Of a DNA stretch of 64,000 bases, positions 1-9,493 are shown one piece after another. This DNA is from Burkholderia sp. 8Y (GTDB lineage: Bacteria > Pseudomonadota > Gammaproteobacteria > Burkholderiales > Burkholderiaceae), in NCBI RefSeq assembly GCF_902506145.1, contig NZ_LR733520.1, positions 374,580 to 438,579 of the forward strand, read 5' to 3'. Position 1 is the stretch's first letter; each line of letters begins with the position of its first letter. The position numbers and the translations under genes are program-made. The notes under the pieces were generated by a model. That model saw only the letters and a program-made list of their open reading frames with translations. It made no database searches and was not told where the DNA came from.

Positions 1-957
1 GGCGGCGGCCTGACCGCGCCCGCGCTGACCGAGAAGGACATGGAGGACATCAAGACGGCGATGTCGCTCGGCGCGGATTTCGTCGCGGTGTCCTTTCCGA
101 AGAACGCGACGGACATGGAAATGGCGCGGCAACTCGCGAACATCGCGGGCGCGCCGTACGGCATCAAGCCGAAGATGATCGCGAAGATCGAGCGCGCCGA
201 GGCCATTCCCGCGCTGCAAGGCATTCTCGATGCGTCCGACGGCATCATGGTCGCGCGCGGCGATCTCGCGGTGGAAGTCGGCAACGCGGCGGTGCCCGCG
301 CTGCAAAAGCGCATGATCCGCATGGCGCGCGAGTCGAACAAGCTCGTCATCACCGCCACGCAGATGATGGAATCCATGATCCACGCGCCCGTGCCGACGC
401 GCGCCGAAGTGTCCGACGTGGCCAACGCCGTGCTCGACGGCACCGACGCCGTGATGCTTTCCGCTGAAACGGCGGCGGGCAAGTATCCGGTCACGACCAT
501 CGAAACGATGGCCGCCGTGTGCGTCGAAGCGGAGAAGTCCGAGGAATCGCAACTGGACCGCGACTTTCTGGACCGCACGTTCACGCGCATCGACCAGTCG
601 ATCGCGATGGGCGCGCTGTTCACCGCGTTTCATCTCGGCGCGAAGGCCGTTGTCGCGCTGACGGAATCCGGCTCGACGGCGCTGTGGATGTCGCGCCACT
701 GGACGCATGTGCCGATCTTCGCGCTGACGCCGCGCGTGGGCAGCGAGCGGACGATGTCGCTGTATCGCAACGTCACGCCGCTGCATCTGGACACCAACAT
801 GGACCGCGATACGGCGCTGAATCAGGCGCTTGAAGCGGTCGTGTCGAAAGGCTACGCGGCGCGCGGCGACATGGTCGTGCTGACGGTCGGCGAGCCGATG
901 GGACAGGCGGGCGGCACGAACACGCTGAAGATCGTGCGCGTCGGCGACCATTTCTGA
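1..957 (+). CDS. pyk: pyruvate kinase, C-terminal part (5' end outside window)
   Basis: The frame is open from base 1, so this is the last 318 residues of a gene that begins upstream. Pyruvate kinase transfers phosphate from phosphoenolpyruvate to ADP in the last step of glycolysis. The active-site signature MIAKIERAEAI, with the catalytic Lys, is present, followed by the MVARGDLAVE metal and substrate loop and ATQMMESM. The C-terminal regulatory domain follows and ends in KIVRVGDHF. About 160-170 N-terminal residues expected for the family (around 478) are missing only because of the window edge. The aldolase gene follows 214 bases later in the same direction, so two glycolytic enzymes are adjacent. 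The family assignment is firm; which isozyme it is cannot be told. Confidence 0.96.
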   Translation, partial: GGGLTAPALTEKDMEDIKTAMSLGADFVAVSFPKNATDMEMARQLANIAGAPYGIKPKMIAKIERAEAIPALQGILDASDGIMVARGDLAVEVGNAAVPALQKRMIRMARESNKLVITATQMMESMIHAPVPTRAEVSDVANAVLDGTDAVMLSAETAAGKYPVTTIETMAAVCVEAEKSEESQLDRDFLDRTFTRIDQSIAMGALFTAFHLGAKAVVALTESGSTALWMSRHWTHVPIFALTPRVGSERTMSLYRNVTPLHLDTNMDRDTALNQALEAVVSKGYAARGDMVVLTVGEPMGQAGGTNTLKIVRVGDHF

Positions 958-1022
958 TCGGCGCCTCGTTTTTCGAGAAGCATGCGCGGTCAAGCGCCGC
1001 GCGAAATCTCGCAGCAGTGCAA

Positions 1023-1050
1023 GGCGTTCGCGGTTAAAGCCGCGAACGCC
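1023..1050 (+). terminator. 11-bp perfect hairpin after pyk, no T-run
   Basis: GGCGTTCGCGG and CCGCGAACGCC form an 11-bp stem around a 6-base TTAAAG loop, 65 bases after the pyk stop. No T-tract follows, so it may be a weak or Rho-assisted terminator or an mRNA-stabilising hairpin rather than a classical intrinsic terminator. Confidence 0.5.
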
Positions 1051-1171
1051 ATAGAGCGCGCAAGACGGCTTGTCGCAAGTCGTTGCCACCAAAACGCCGG
1101 AAGCTGCCTGAGCGAGTCAAGAGCAGAACCGTGCGCGCGAAGGATTTCGTTTCACATCCTGGAGTTTGACA

Positions 1172-2236
1172 ATGCCTCTCGTATCAATGCGTCAATTGCT
1201 GGATCACGCAGCCGAACACGGCTACGGTCTCCCGGCATTCAACGTGAACAATCTGGAACAGGTGCAGGCCATCATGTCGGCGGCGAACGAAGTCAACGCG
1301 CCCGTCATCATGCAAGCGTCGGCCGGCGCGCGGAAGTATGCGGGCGAAGCGTTCCTGCGGCATCTGATCGAAGCGGCGGTGGAGTCGTATCCGCATATTC
1401 CGGTCGTGATGCATCAGGATCACGGACAGTCGCCTGCGGTGTGCATGGCCGCGATCCGCTCCGGTTTCACGAGCGTGATGATGGACGGCTCGCTCGAAGC
1501 AGACGGCAAGACGGTGGCGTCCTACGAGTACAACGTCGAGGTGTCGCGCAAGGTGGTCGAGTTTTCGCATTCGATCGGCGTCACGGTCGAAGCCGAACTT
1601 GGCGTGCTCGGCTCGCTGGAAACCATGAAGGGCGACAAGGAAGACGGCCACGGCGCGGAAGGCACGATGACCCGCGAGCAGTTGCTGACCGACGTCGAGC
1701 AGGCGGCCGACTTCGTGAAGCTCACGCAGTGCGACGCACTCGCGATTGCCATCGGCACGTCGCACGGCGCATACAAGTTTTCGAAGAAGCCTACTGGCGA
1801 TATTCTCGCCATCGACCGCATCAAGGAAATCCATCAGCGCATTCCGAACACGCATCTGGTGATGCACGGCTCGTCGTCGGTGCCGCAGGAATTGCTCGCC
1901 GAAATCCGCGAGTTCGGCGGCGACATGAAGGAAACCTATGGCGTGCCGGTTGAGGAAATCCAGGAAGGCATCAAGCACGGCGTGCGCAAGGTGAATATCG
2001 ACACGGACTTGCGTCTCGCGATTACCGGCGCGATCCGCCGTTATCTGTTTGAAAATCCGTCGAAATTCGATCCGCGCGACTACCTGAAGCCGGCGCGCGA
2101 GGCGGCGAAAGCGATTTGCCGTCAGCGTTACATGCAGTTCGGTTGCGAGGGCATGGCGGGCAAGATCAAGCCCGTGGCGCTCGACAAGATGGCCGACAAG
2201 TACAAGTCCGGCGAACTTGCGCAGATCGTCAGGTAA
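1172..2236 (+). CDS. fba: class II fructose-1,6-bisphosphate aldolase
   Basis: This 354-residue zinc enzyme cleaves fructose-1,6-bisphosphate into dihydroxyacetone phosphate and glyceraldehyde-3-phosphate. It works in glycolysis and gluconeogenesis, and in the Calvin cycle where one exists. Zinc ligand regions are visible: HQDHGQS, EAELG, GTSHGAY and HGSSS, then the KVNIDTDLR substrate-binding segment near the C-terminus. The ATG at 1172 is chosen because GGAG lies 7 bases before it. A TTG at 1166 would add only two residues and would sit on the ribosome-binding site. The length fits the CbbA/Fba class IIA long form of proteobacteria. It lies between pyruvate kinase and purC and is closed by its own terminator, so it is probably transcribed alone or with pyk. 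Confidence 0.96.
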   Translation: MPLVSMRQLLDHAAEHGYGLPAFNVNNLEQVQAIMSAANEVNAPVIMQASAGARKYAGEAFLRHLIEAAVESYPHIPVVMHQDHGQSPAVCMAAIRSGFTSVMMDGSLEADGKTVASYEYNVEVSRKVVEFSHSIGVTVEAELGVLGSLETMKGDKEDGHGAEGTMTREQLLTDVEQAADFVKLTQCDALAIAIGTSHGAYKFSKKPTGDILAIDRIKEIHQRIPNTHLVMHGSSSVPQELLAEIREFGGDMKETYGVPVEEIQEGIKHGVRKVNIDTDLRLAITGAIRRYLFENPSKFDPRDYLKPAREAAKAICRQRYMQFGCEGMAGKIKPVALDKMADKYKSGELAQIVR

Positions 2237-2282
2237 GCGGCGAACGCCGCAAGCAAGCGCGCTGCGTTTGTAAAGTAAAATC

Positions 2283-2316
2283 AACGGGTTCCGCGACGGG
2301 ACCCGTTCGCTTTTTT
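2283..2316 (+). terminator. intrinsic terminator after fba
   Basis: AACGGGT and ACCCGTT form a stem at 2283-2289 and 2301-2307, followed after CGC by six T residues. It lies 47 bases past the aldolase stop and before purC, separating the two transcripts. Confidence 0.85.
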
Positions 2317-2382
2317 CCATCGTCGCCGCATGAGGCTTGCGGCGGCGATTCACTTTTTTCGGCACCTCTTCGGTACATGACG

Positions 2383-3273
2383 ATGTCCACGCTCTACGAA
2401 TCCACGATCAAATCGCTGCCGCTGCTCGGCCGTGGCAAGGTCCGCGACAACTACGCCGTCGGCAGCGACAAACTGCTGATCGTGACGACCGACCGCCTTT
2501 CCGCCTTCGACGTGGTGATGGGCGAGCCGATCCCGAACAAGGGCCGCGTGCTCAATCAGATGGCCGATTTCTGGTTCGAGAAGCTCGGCCATATCGTGCC
2601 GAACCACAACACGGGCATCGATCCCGCTTCGGTGGTCGCCCCGGACGAAGTCGAGCAGGTGAAGGGCCGCGCGGTCGTCGTGAAGCGCCTGGAACCGATC
2701 CTCGTGGAAGCGGTGGTGCGCGGCTATCTCGCGGGCAGCGGCTGGAAGGACTATCAGGCGACGGGCGCGGTGTGCGGCGTGCAATTGCCGCCGGGCCTGC
2801 AAAACGCGCAAAAGCTGCCCGAGCCGATCTTCACGCCGGCCGCGAAGGCCGAGATGGGCCATCACGACGAAAACATCACCTACGATGACATGGAGCGCCG
2901 CATCGGCACGGAACTGTCGGCGACCATCAAGCGCATTTCCATTCAGCTCTACAAGGAAGCGGCCGAGTACGCGGCCACGCGCGGCATCATCATCGCGGAT
3001 ACGAAGTTCGAGTTCGGCCTCGACAACAAGGGCGAATTGTTCCTGATGGACGAAGTGCTCACCGCCGATTCCTCGCGCTTCTGGCCGGCGGACGGTTACG
3101 CGGTGGGCACGAATCCGCCGTCGTTCGACAAGCAGTTCATGCGCGACTGGCTCGAGACGCAGCCGTGGAAGAAGGAGCCGCCCGCGCCGAAGCTGCCGGA
3201 AGACGTGATCGCGAAGACGTCGGAGAAGTATCAGGAGGCGCTGCAACGCATCACGGGCACGACGCTGTCGTAA
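2383..3273 (+). CDS. purC: phosphoribosylaminoimidazole-succinocarboxamide synthase
   Basis: SAICAR synthetase condenses CAIR with aspartate using ATP in de novo purine synthesis. The 296-residue product starts [20 protein letters not shown], matching the usual N-terminus and length in this group. Motifs seen are GRGKVRDNY (ATP-binding N-lobe), [15 protein letters not shown], and DTKFEFG near the metal site. A second in-frame ATG lies two codons upstream at 2377. Neither start has a strong Shine-Dalgarno sequence, and the choice rests on family length. A much longer upstream extension of the frame overlaps fba and its terminator and is not credible. purE and purK follow on the same strand, so three purine pathway genes are clustered. 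The function is secure; the start is uncertain by two codons. Confidence 0.95.
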   Translation: MSTLYESTIKSLPLLGRGKVRDNYAVGSDKLLIVTTDRLSAFDVVMGEPIPNKGRVLNQMADFWFEKLGHIVPNHNTGIDPASVVAPDEVEQVKGRAVVVKRLEPILVEAVVRGYLAGSGWKDYQATGAVCGVQLPPGLQNAQKLPEPIFTPAAKAEMGHHDENITYDDMERRIGTELSATIKRISIQLYKEAAEYAATRGIIIADTKFEFGLDNKGELFLMDEVLTADSSRFWPADGYAVGTNPPSFDKQFMRDWLETQPWKKEPPAPKLPEDVIAKTSEKYQEALQRITGTTLS

Positions 3274-3340
3274 ATGTCGGCACGCGCGCCGCGGCTCGGC
3301 CACGTGGTCGAGGCGGCGCGCTCGGATCGAGGGAAAAGGA

Positions 3341-3862
3341 ATGAGCGAAGTACAGACCGGAGCGCACGCGCACGATGCGCCGCTCGTCGGCGTGTTGATG
3401 GGCTCCAGCTCCGACTGGGACGTGATGAAGAACGCGGTCGCGATCCTGCAGGATTTCGGCGTGCCGTACGAGGCGAAGGTCGTCTCCGCGCACCGCATGC
3501 CCGACGAGATGTTCGCCTACGCCGAAAGCGCGCGGCAGCGCGGCGTGCGCGCGATCATCGCGGGCGCGGGCGGCGCGGCGCATCTGCCGGGCATGCTCGC
3601 GGCCAAGACCACGGTGCCGGTGCTCGGCGTGCCGGTGGCGAGCAGGTATCTGAAGGGCGTGGATTCGCTGCATTCCATCGTGCAGATGCCCAAGGGCGTG
3701 CCGGTCGCGACCTTCGCCATCGGCGAGGCGGGCGCGGCGAATGCGGCGCTCTTCGCGGTATCCATTCTGAGCGTGACGGATGCGCGCTATGCCGAGGCGC
3801 TCGCCGCGTTTCGCGTGAAGCAAAATCAGGCCGCGCACGACATGACGCTGCCGCCGCTCTGA
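3341..3862 (+). CDS. purE: N5-carboxyaminoimidazole ribonucleotide mutase
   Basis: Class I PurE (173 residues) converts N5-CAIR, the PurK product, into CAIR in the purine pathway. The family fingerprints GSSSDWD (substrate phosphate loop), SAHRMPD with the catalytic His, and [11 protein letters not shown] are all present. GAGGGAAAAGGA immediately precedes the ATG and supports the start. It sits 67 bases after purC and 76 bases before purK, so the three genes are probably one transcript. The reaction order in the pathway is purK, then purE, then purC. Confidence 0.97.
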   Translation: MSEVQTGAHAHDAPLVGVLMGSSSDWDVMKNAVAILQDFGVPYEAKVVSAHRMPDEMFAYAESARQRGVRAIIAGAGGAAHLPGMLAAKTTVPVLGVPVASRYLKGVDSLHSIVQMPKGVPVATFAIGEAGAANAALFAVSILSVTDARYAEALAAFRVKQNQAAHDMTLPPL

Positions 3863-3938
3863 GCGTTCCGTTGATCAGGCCGCGCGCCGATGCGCGTGGC
3901 ATCGCGAAAACCCAATCAGGTTATCGGCCAGTCCCACG

Positions 3939-5135
3939 ATGAACCCACAAAACTCCCCGAATTCCCCCATTCTGCCCGGCGCGTGGCTCGGCATGGTCGG
4001 CGGCGGCCAGCTCGGCCGTATGTTCTGCTTCGCGGCGCAATCCATGGGCTATCGCGTCGCGGTGCTCGATCCGGACGAAACCAGTCCGGCGGGCGCGGTC
4101 GCCGATCGCCACATTCGCGCCGCCTACGACGATCAAGCCGCGCTCACCGAACTCGGCCGGCTGTGCGCGGCGGTATCGACCGAATTCGAGAACGTGCCGT
4201 CCACAAGCCTCGACTTTCTCGCGTCGCTGACATTCGTGAGCCCGGCGGCGAGTTGCGTCGCCATCGCGCAGGATCGCGTCGCCGAGAAGCGTTTCATTGC
4301 CGAGGCCGGCGTGCCGGTCGCGCCGCACGTGGTGATCGAATCGCCGGAAGCACTTGCCGTCCTGTCCGACGATGAAATCGCCGCCGTGCTGCCGGGCATC
4401 TTGAAGACCGCGCGTCTCGGCTACGACGGCAAAGGCCAGGTCAGCGTGCGCAACGTGCAGGAAGTCCGCACCGCATACGGCTCTCTCTCAGGCGTGCCGT
4501 GCGTGCTGGAAAAGCGCATGCCGCTCGAATATGAAGTCTCCGTGCTGATCGCGCGCGGCGGCGACGGCAAATCCGCCGTGTTTCCGCTCGCGCAGAACAC
4601 GCACGTGAACGGCATTCTCGCGAAGACCGTCGTGCCGGCGCCGGATGCGTCGGGCGCGCTCGTCGCGCAGGCGCAGGACGCGGCGCTCACGATTGCCGCG
4701 AAGCTCGGCTACGTGGGCGTGCTGTGCGTCGAATTCTTCGTGCTGGAAGACGGCTCGCTGATCGCCAACGAAATGGCGCCGCGCCCGCACAATTCCGGCC
4801 ATTACACCGTCGATGCCTGCGCCACGAGCCAGTTCGAGCAGCAAGTCCGCGCGATGACCGGCATGCCGCTCGGCGACACGCGCCAGCATTCGCCGGCCGC
4901 CATGCTGAACCTCCTCGGCGATATCTGGTTCGACGGCGGGCAAGACGACAAGCCGCGCGCGCCTGCGTGGGCCGAAGTCGCGGCGATGCCAGCGGCGCGG
5001 CTGCATCTGTACGGCAAGGAGGAAGCGCGTCCCGGCCGCAAGATGGGACACATCAACTTCACGGCGGCGACGCTCGAAGAAGCGCGCACGGCGGCGCGCG
5101 ACTGCGCGCGCATGCTGCATATCGCGCTCGACTGA
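3939..5135 (+). CDS. purK: 5-(carboxyamino)imidazole ribonucleotide synthase
   Basis: This ATP-grasp enzyme (398 residues) carboxylates aminoimidazole ribonucleotide with bicarbonate and ATP to give N5-CAIR for PurE. The N-terminus has the dinucleotide-like GGGQLGRM loop. The ATP-grasp core shows [12 protein letters not shown] and [10 protein letters not shown], and [12 protein letters not shown] carries the metal-binding Glu and Asn. The C-terminal small domain ends [12 protein letters not shown]. Pro- and Asn-rich residues 3-10 precede the core and look like a disordered leader. It belongs with purC and purE upstream, and a Sua5 gene follows 32 bases later, probably co-transcribed. Confidence 0.97.
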   Translation: MNPQNSPNSPILPGAWLGMVGGGQLGRMFCFAAQSMGYRVAVLDPDETSPAGAVADRHIRAAYDDQAALTELGRLCAAVSTEFENVPSTSLDFLASLTFVSPAASCVAIAQDRVAEKRFIAEAGVPVAPHVVIESPEALAVLSDDEIAAVLPGILKTARLGYDGKGQVSVRNVQEVRTAYGSLSGVPCVLEKRMPLEYEVSVLIARGGDGKSAVFPLAQNTHVNGILAKTVVPAPDASGALVAQAQDAALTIAAKLGYVGVLCVEFFVLEDGSLIANEMAPRPHNSGHYTVDACATSQFEQQVRAMTGMPLGDTRQHSPAAMLNLLGDIWFDGGQDDKPRAPAWAEVAAMPAARLHLYGKEEARPGRKMGHINFTAATLEEARTAARDCARMLHIALD

Positions 5136-5167
5136 ACGCTCAGGTAACTCTCACGCAGTAGCTGGCA

Positions 5168-6199
5168 ATGACCATCATTTATCCGAGCGCCGCGCAGATC
5201 GACGAAGCCGCGGCTCTGCTCGACGCGGGCGAACTCGTCGCGTTTCCGACCGAAACGGTGTACGGCCTCGGCGGCGATGCCGAGAATCCGGAGGCCATCG
5301 CGCGAATCTATGCCGCGAAGGGCCGGCCGGCGAATCATCCGGTGATCGTGCATCTCGCGCCGCAGGCCGATCCCGGCTACTGGGTGCGCGCGCTGCCCGC
5401 CGACGCGCAGAAGCTCATCGATGCCTTCTGGCCGGGGCCGCTCACGCTCATTCTGAAGCGCGCGCCGCATATTCCGGCGGCCGTCAGCGGCGGACAGGAT
5501 TCGGTCGGGATTCGCTGTCCCTCGCATCCGGTGGTGCAGCAGCTTTTGACGGCGTTTCACGCGCGGCGTCAGGGAACGGGCAGGCAGGCGGGCGTGGCCG
5601 GTCCTTCGGCAAACCGTTTCGGCCATGTGAGCCCGACGACGGCGCAACACGTGCGCGACGAGTTCGGCAGCGCGGTGCATGTGCTGGATGGCGGCGCGGC
5701 GGATGTCGGCATCGAATCGACCATTCTGGATTTGTCGCGCGGCTTTCCCGCGCTGCTGCGGCCCGGACACGTAAGTCCGCAGGCGATTGCGGACGTGATC
5801 GGCGTCGCGCCGCGTCTGCCCGATGGCGGCGACGCGACCGCGCCGCGCGCATCCGGTACGTTGAAGGCGCATTACGCGCCGCGCACGCCGTTGGCGCTGC
5901 TGCCGTTCGCGTCGATCGAGCCGTTGCTCGCGGCGTTCGACCGGTCGGGCGGCGGGAAGGTGGCGCTGGTGGCGCGGCCCTCGAGCGTGGGAGAGTGGGC
6001 ACACGCGCCGCACGTGCATTTCGTCGCCGCGCCGGAAGATCCGCAGAGCTATGCGCGCGAGCTTTACGGCTTGCTCAGGGCGCTGGATCGGGCGAATGTC
6101 GAGCGGATTCTGATCGAGAAGCTGCCGGAGACGGTGGAATGGATCGCGGTGAATGATCGGTTGGGAAGGGCGGCTGCGGCGTTTGAAGAGGGCGAGTAA
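5168..6199 (+). CDS. tsaC: L-threonylcarbamoyladenylate synthase, Sua5 type
   Basis: This cytoplasmic enzyme makes threonylcarbamoyl-AMP from threonine, bicarbonate and ATP, the first step of the t6A modification at tRNA position 37. The YrdC core (about residues 8-200) shows FPTETVYGLGGDA, KGRPANHPVIVHL and GPSANRFGHVSPT. At 343 residues it is the long Sua5 form: a C-terminal Sua5 domain follows from roughly residue 210 after the linker ASGTLKAHYAPRTPL. It is close behind purK and probably shares its message, although its function is unrelated to purines. The gene name could equally be sua5 or tsaC2. Confidence 0.93.
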   Translation: MTIIYPSAAQIDEAAALLDAGELVAFPTETVYGLGGDAENPEAIARIYAAKGRPANHPVIVHLAPQADPGYWVRALPADAQKLIDAFWPGPLTLILKRAPHIPAAVSGGQDSVGIRCPSHPVVQQLLTAFHARRQGTGRQAGVAGPSANRFGHVSPTTAQHVRDEFGSAVHVLDGGAADVGIESTILDLSRGFPALLRPGHVSPQAIADVIGVAPRLPDGGDATAPRASGTLKAHYAPRTPLALLPFASIEPLLAAFDRSGGGKVALVARPSSVGEWAHAPHVHFVAAPEDPQSYARELYGLLRALDRANVERILIEKLPETVEWIAVNDRLGRAAAAFEEGE

Positions 6200-6605
6200 T
6201 GCTCGCTCGGAACGGCTTTTCAAAACGATGAATCGACGGCCTGCCGTGCGCGCGCAACGCCGCAGTACGGCGGCACGAGTGATTGCGTCGGCGCAAGTCC
6301 CGAATAACGTCGGCCGGCAATAATCCGTTGATTATCGGATCATTCTTATTCTCGGTTTGTCGTCGCGTAAGGTAATGAATCCTTGGCCTGAGTCATTGCG
6401 ACGACATCTAGAAGAATCGCAATCTTGAGTAAAAACGCACGTCTGCGGCAATTTAGCGCAGCGGTCACGCTGTAAAATTACGTACAACGAATGAGATAGA
6501 AATGGTCCGCTCCTCTTGCTTGTCGCGAGGAGCGTGTCGGTCATTGCAACGTCGTTACTCGCTTCATCAACAATCGAATTTTCGAAATCGAATTTAGGAT
6601 TCTCC
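6200..6605. other. intergenic region of lower GC with an interrupted inverted repeat
   Basis: This is 406 bases without a credible gene. Base composition drops visibly compared with the purine genes, and the drop continues into the methyltransferase gene. An interrupted inverted repeat spans 6359-6405: GTCGTCGC pairs with GCGACGAC, and AATGA pairs with TCATT inside it, leaving a 7-base bulge. An open minus-strand frame over 6332-6649 has no recognisable protein features and runs into the start of the next gene, so it is not annotated. The promoter of the methyltransferase should lie here, but no convincing -35/-10 pair was found. Confidence 0.5.
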
Positions 6606-7415
6606 ATGAACCCTGCCGACTCATTTCTCGACTCTCCGGATTTCATCAAGATGAGCGCCGAAGTCGTGGAGGCGCGACGTATGTATAACGGGCGTCGACT
6701 CTGGCGAGCGACGAACGGAGTCGTTCAACATGGACTCCTAAAAGGCTATTTCCTTGGTGAACGGGCCACCTGGCGTTATGAAGACACCGGAACCAAACTC
6801 GTCGGGCTCTACGAACTCGAAGTATGCGAACTCATCGGCACGATTCACCGCGGGCGCAGCACCTTCATCGACCTTGGCGCGGCGGACGGTTTCTACGGAA
6901 TAGGGCTCGTCTCGACGGGCGTTTTCGAACGCTCGATTTGCTATGAAATCGACGAAGCCAGCCGTGACAACTTGAGAAATCTCGCGGATGAACGCGGCGT
7001 TGGGAGCCGGGTGGATATTCGGGGCGCCGCGACGTCCACATTTGCCGATGAACTCGCCGCGCAAGGCGTCGATTTCAGAGACTCGGTCGTGCTGTGCGAT
7101 ATCGAAGGGCACGAATTCGAGACGCTCACGCGCGAGTGCCTTCGCACGCTCAAGAATGCGCACATTATCGTGGAAGTTCACGACTTCATGATCGTCGGCG
7201 CCGACCGGCAGACATGGCTGCCGAATCTGATCGCCCGCGCGAGCGAATATTTCAACGTCACCGAGATAAAAGTCGGCGCGCGAGACTTGTCGCACATTCC
7301 CTTGATAGCCGATCACTGGACCGACTCCGACCGTTGGCTGCTGTGTTCAGAAGGACGCGCAAAGCCGATGACCTGGCTTCATTTTGAACCGAAGTCAGAA
7401 TCCGTAACGAACTGA
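6606..7415 (+). CDS. FkbM-like SAM-dependent methyltransferase
   Basis: The 269-residue protein has a Rossmann-type methyltransferase core. The SAM-binding loop TFIDLGAADGFYGIG lies near residues 84-98, an acidic strand end CYEIDEAS follows, and VVLCDIEGHEFETL is the later strand typical of FkbM-family enzymes (DIEGxE). The ATG at 6606 is preceded by AGGA with 6-base spacing; a longer frame to 6516 lacks such support. FkbM-type enzymes methylate hydroxyls on sugars, lipids or polyketides, but the substrate here cannot be told. Codon and base use are less GC-rich than the purine genes, suggesting transfer. The adhesin gene starts 118 bases downstream on the same strand, so a link to surface structures is possible but unproven. 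Confidence 0.75.
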   Translation: MNPADSFLDSPDFIKMSAEVVEARRMYNGRRLWRATNGVVQHGLLKGYFLGERATWRYEDTGTKLVGLYELEVCELIGTIHRGRSTFIDLGAADGFYGIGLVSTGVFERSICYEIDEASRDNLRNLADERGVGSRVDIRGAATSTFADELAAQGVDFRDSVVLCDIEGHEFETLTRECLRTLKNAHIIVEVHDFMIVGADRQTWLPNLIARASEYFNVTEIKVGARDLSHIPLIADHWTDSDRWLLCSEGRAKPMTWLHFEPKSESVTN

Positions 7416-7533
7416 CCGAATCACTTTTGCCACAGGAAGTTTTCTGACTGCGATCGGACACCCTGGCCGGAAGCCGATACGCAGTGAAACGAGGAAGTAC
7501 GCCACACGTTATCTATTGTAAGGAATACTTGAT

Positions 7534-9252
7534 ATGAATAAAACCAATTTCCGACTCAAACCCATTCTGGCCGCGATTGCCGCGAGTTGCGCCGGCCTCA
7601 CGATGACCTCGGCTTTCGGCCAGGCCATTATCGAAGGCAACGGAACGACAACGGCGAATACCGGTGTGCTGATTGGAAACAACGGGACGCACAACAACAT
7701 CGACGAAAGCGTGGTTGTCGGCGACGGCGCAGTCGTGAGCGGCGGAAACCAGGCGGCAGCCCAGGCCGCGGTGGCGATCGGTTTTGGCGCGCAATCGCAA
7801 GAGAATGGCGTGGTGATCGGCCGCAACGCAACCGCCACGAATAACCAGGCCACGGCCATTGGCGATAACGCTAACGCGAGCTTTCGCGCGTTGGCGCTTG
7901 GCATCGATTCGTCGGCCGCAGATGCTGCCGTGGCGGCCGGTGCAGGCAGCAGCGCGTCGAACGGGGCGGTCGCAGTCGGGCGCGACGCAAGAGGAAGCGG
8001 AAGCAGTGCCGTCGCGATCGGCAGCAATGCGGTGGGGCAGGGCGCCACGTCGGTTGCACTCGGCAACGGTACGACAGCGAACGGTGACAATTCGGTGGCC
8101 ATCGGCAACTATGCTTTCACGAAAGGCCAGAACTCCGTGGCAATCGGCTCGAGCAGTTACGACGGCGGACAAGACAATGTCGTGAGCGTCGGAAGTGGCG
8201 GAGCGGAGCGGCGCATCATCAACGTGTCGGCGGGCACGCAGGGCACGGACGCGGTGAATCTCAGTCAACTGCGAACCTTGGCAAACACCACAGCGTCGGC
8301 GCTAGGTGGCGGCGCTGTCGGGCTGCCCGATGGAAGCGTTCTGCCGCCGTCGTATGTCATCAACGGCGTGACGTATCAAGATGTCGGCAGCGCACTCAGC
8401 GGCGTGGACAGTTCTCTCACGAACATCAACACGACCATTGCGAACATCGCGAACAATGCGAACACGACGAACGGCACAACCGACGCGGGCGCCGTGCGAT
8501 ACGACACGAAAAGCGGCTCCCCGGACCTCGACAACGTGACGCTCGACGGTCCGAATGGCACGACGATTCATAACCTGGCGGCCGGTTTAGCCGACATGGA
8601 TGCGGTGAATGTCAGCCAGCTCAACTCGGCGGTGTCAGCAATCACCAACAGGATTGCGAACATAGCGACGACAGGAGGCTCGAACCCGTTTTTCGCGGCT
8701 GACGGAAACGCGGCCACCGAAGCGGCCGTCGCGAGCGGAGTCCATTCGACGGCACTAGGCGCGAACGCAACCGCGAGCGCCGATAATTCCGTCGCCATCG
8801 GCGCGAACTCGCGTGCCGACCGCGCGAATACCGTTTCGGTCGGCTCGGCTGGCGACGAGCGGCAAATCGTCAACGTGGCGGCAGGCACGCAAGGCACGGA
8901 CGCCGTCAACGTCAATCAGCTGAACGGCGCGGTGCAGCAGGCGAACGTCTATACGGACAGAGCGGTGTCGAGTGCCAACGCGTACACGGACAAGGCGGTG
9001 TCCGCTGGCGTGCAACAGTCGAAGAACTACACCGACAAAGCCGTGGCGGCGGTTCTCTCCATGCCGAGCATCCCGGTGCTTCAGGCAGGCGAAAAGTGGG
9101 TGGGGACAAGCGTGGGCGCTTACGGCAGCCGTGTCGGGGTCGGCGTGGCGGCGGCGTATCAGGCGTCCGCGAATCTGAATGTCGGCATGGGTGTTTCGAC
9201 GACCGACAGCGGATCGGCGGGCTTCAAGGCGCAAGTCGGATACCGCTGGTAA
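7534..9252 (+). CDS. trimeric autotransporter adhesin (YadA/Hia-like)
   Basis: The 572-residue product starts with a signal peptide (about residues 1-30, ending TSAFGQA). A head follows, built of repeated left-handed-helix motifs of the SVAIG/AVAVG kind (for example ATSVALGNG, NSVAIGNYA, NSVAIGSS). Two neck or connector copies are present: INVSAGTQGTDAVNLSQL and VNVAAGTQGTDAVNVNQL. After the second, a short coiled-coil stalk (TDRAVSSANAYTDKAV) leads into the C-terminal beta-barrel anchor of about 60 residues, which ends in aromatic YRW as required for outer-membrane insertion. The long extended signal peptide of large adhesins is absent. GTAAGGA precedes the ATG. Such proteins trimerise in the outer membrane and mediate adhesion or autoagglutination; the ligand is unknown. 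Confidence 0.92.
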   Translation: MNKTNFRLKPILAAIAASCAGLTMTSAFGQAIIEGNGTTTANTGVLIGNNGTHNNIDESVVVGDGAVVSGGNQAAAQAAVAIGFGAQSQENGVVIGRNATATNNQATAIGDNANASFRALALGIDSSAADAAVAAGAGSSASNGAVAVGRDARGSGSSAVAIGSNAVGQGATSVALGNGTTANGDNSVAIGNYAFTKGQNSVAIGSSSYDGGQDNVVSVGSGGAERRIINVSAGTQGTDAVNLSQLRTLANTTASALGGGAVGLPDGSVLPPSYVINGVTYQDVGSALSGVDSSLTNINTTIANIANNANTTNGTTDAGAVRYDTKSGSPDLDNVTLDGPNGTTIHNLAAGLADMDAVNVSQLNSAVSAITNRIANIATTGGSNPFFAADGNAATEAAVASGVHSTALGANATASADNSVAIGANSRADRANTVSVGSAGDERQIVNVAAGTQGTDAVNVNQLNGAVQQANVYTDRAVSSANAYTDKAVSAGVQQSKNYTDKAVAAVLSMPSIPVLQAGEKWVGTSVGAYGSRVGVGVAAAYQASANLNVGMGVSTTDSGSAGFKAQVGYRW

Positions 9253-9430
9253 TCGGGAAGAACGCACTGGCGGCACACGTTCGCCAGCATTATTCAGGAC
9301 AGCTGACGAAAAGCAGCGATTGCGGCGCGAGGCGACCATGCTACGCCGTGCAGATTGGCGTGGCGCATAAGGGCCGTCGGGAATCACGCGGGCGGCACGT
9401 GACGGCGCACGTCGAAGTGAGGGAACGCGT

Positions 9431-9468
9431 CAAAAAACAAGGCCGCCCAGACCGAAACCTGGGCGGCC
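9431..9468 (-). terminator. intrinsic terminator of the SGNH lipoprotein gene
   Basis: GGCCGCCCAG (9441-9450) and CTGGGCGGCC (9459-9468) form a perfect 10-bp stem with an 8-base loop. Read on the minus strand, the stem is followed by TTGTTTTTTG. It lies 26 bases beyond the stop of the minus-strand lipoprotein gene. Confidence 0.87.
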
Positions 9469-9493
9469 TCGACCGCGAATCGGTATGAAGCGC

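Noticed and set aside
1166..1171. TTG start for the aldolase (and similarly TTG 53187 for hmgA)
   Set aside because: Each is two codons before an ATG with a well-spaced GGAG, so the TTG overlaps the region between ribosome site and start.
6332..6649. Minus-strand frame of 105 codons overlapping the methyltransferase start
   Set aside because: It overlaps a supported gene antisense and has no features or ribosome site.
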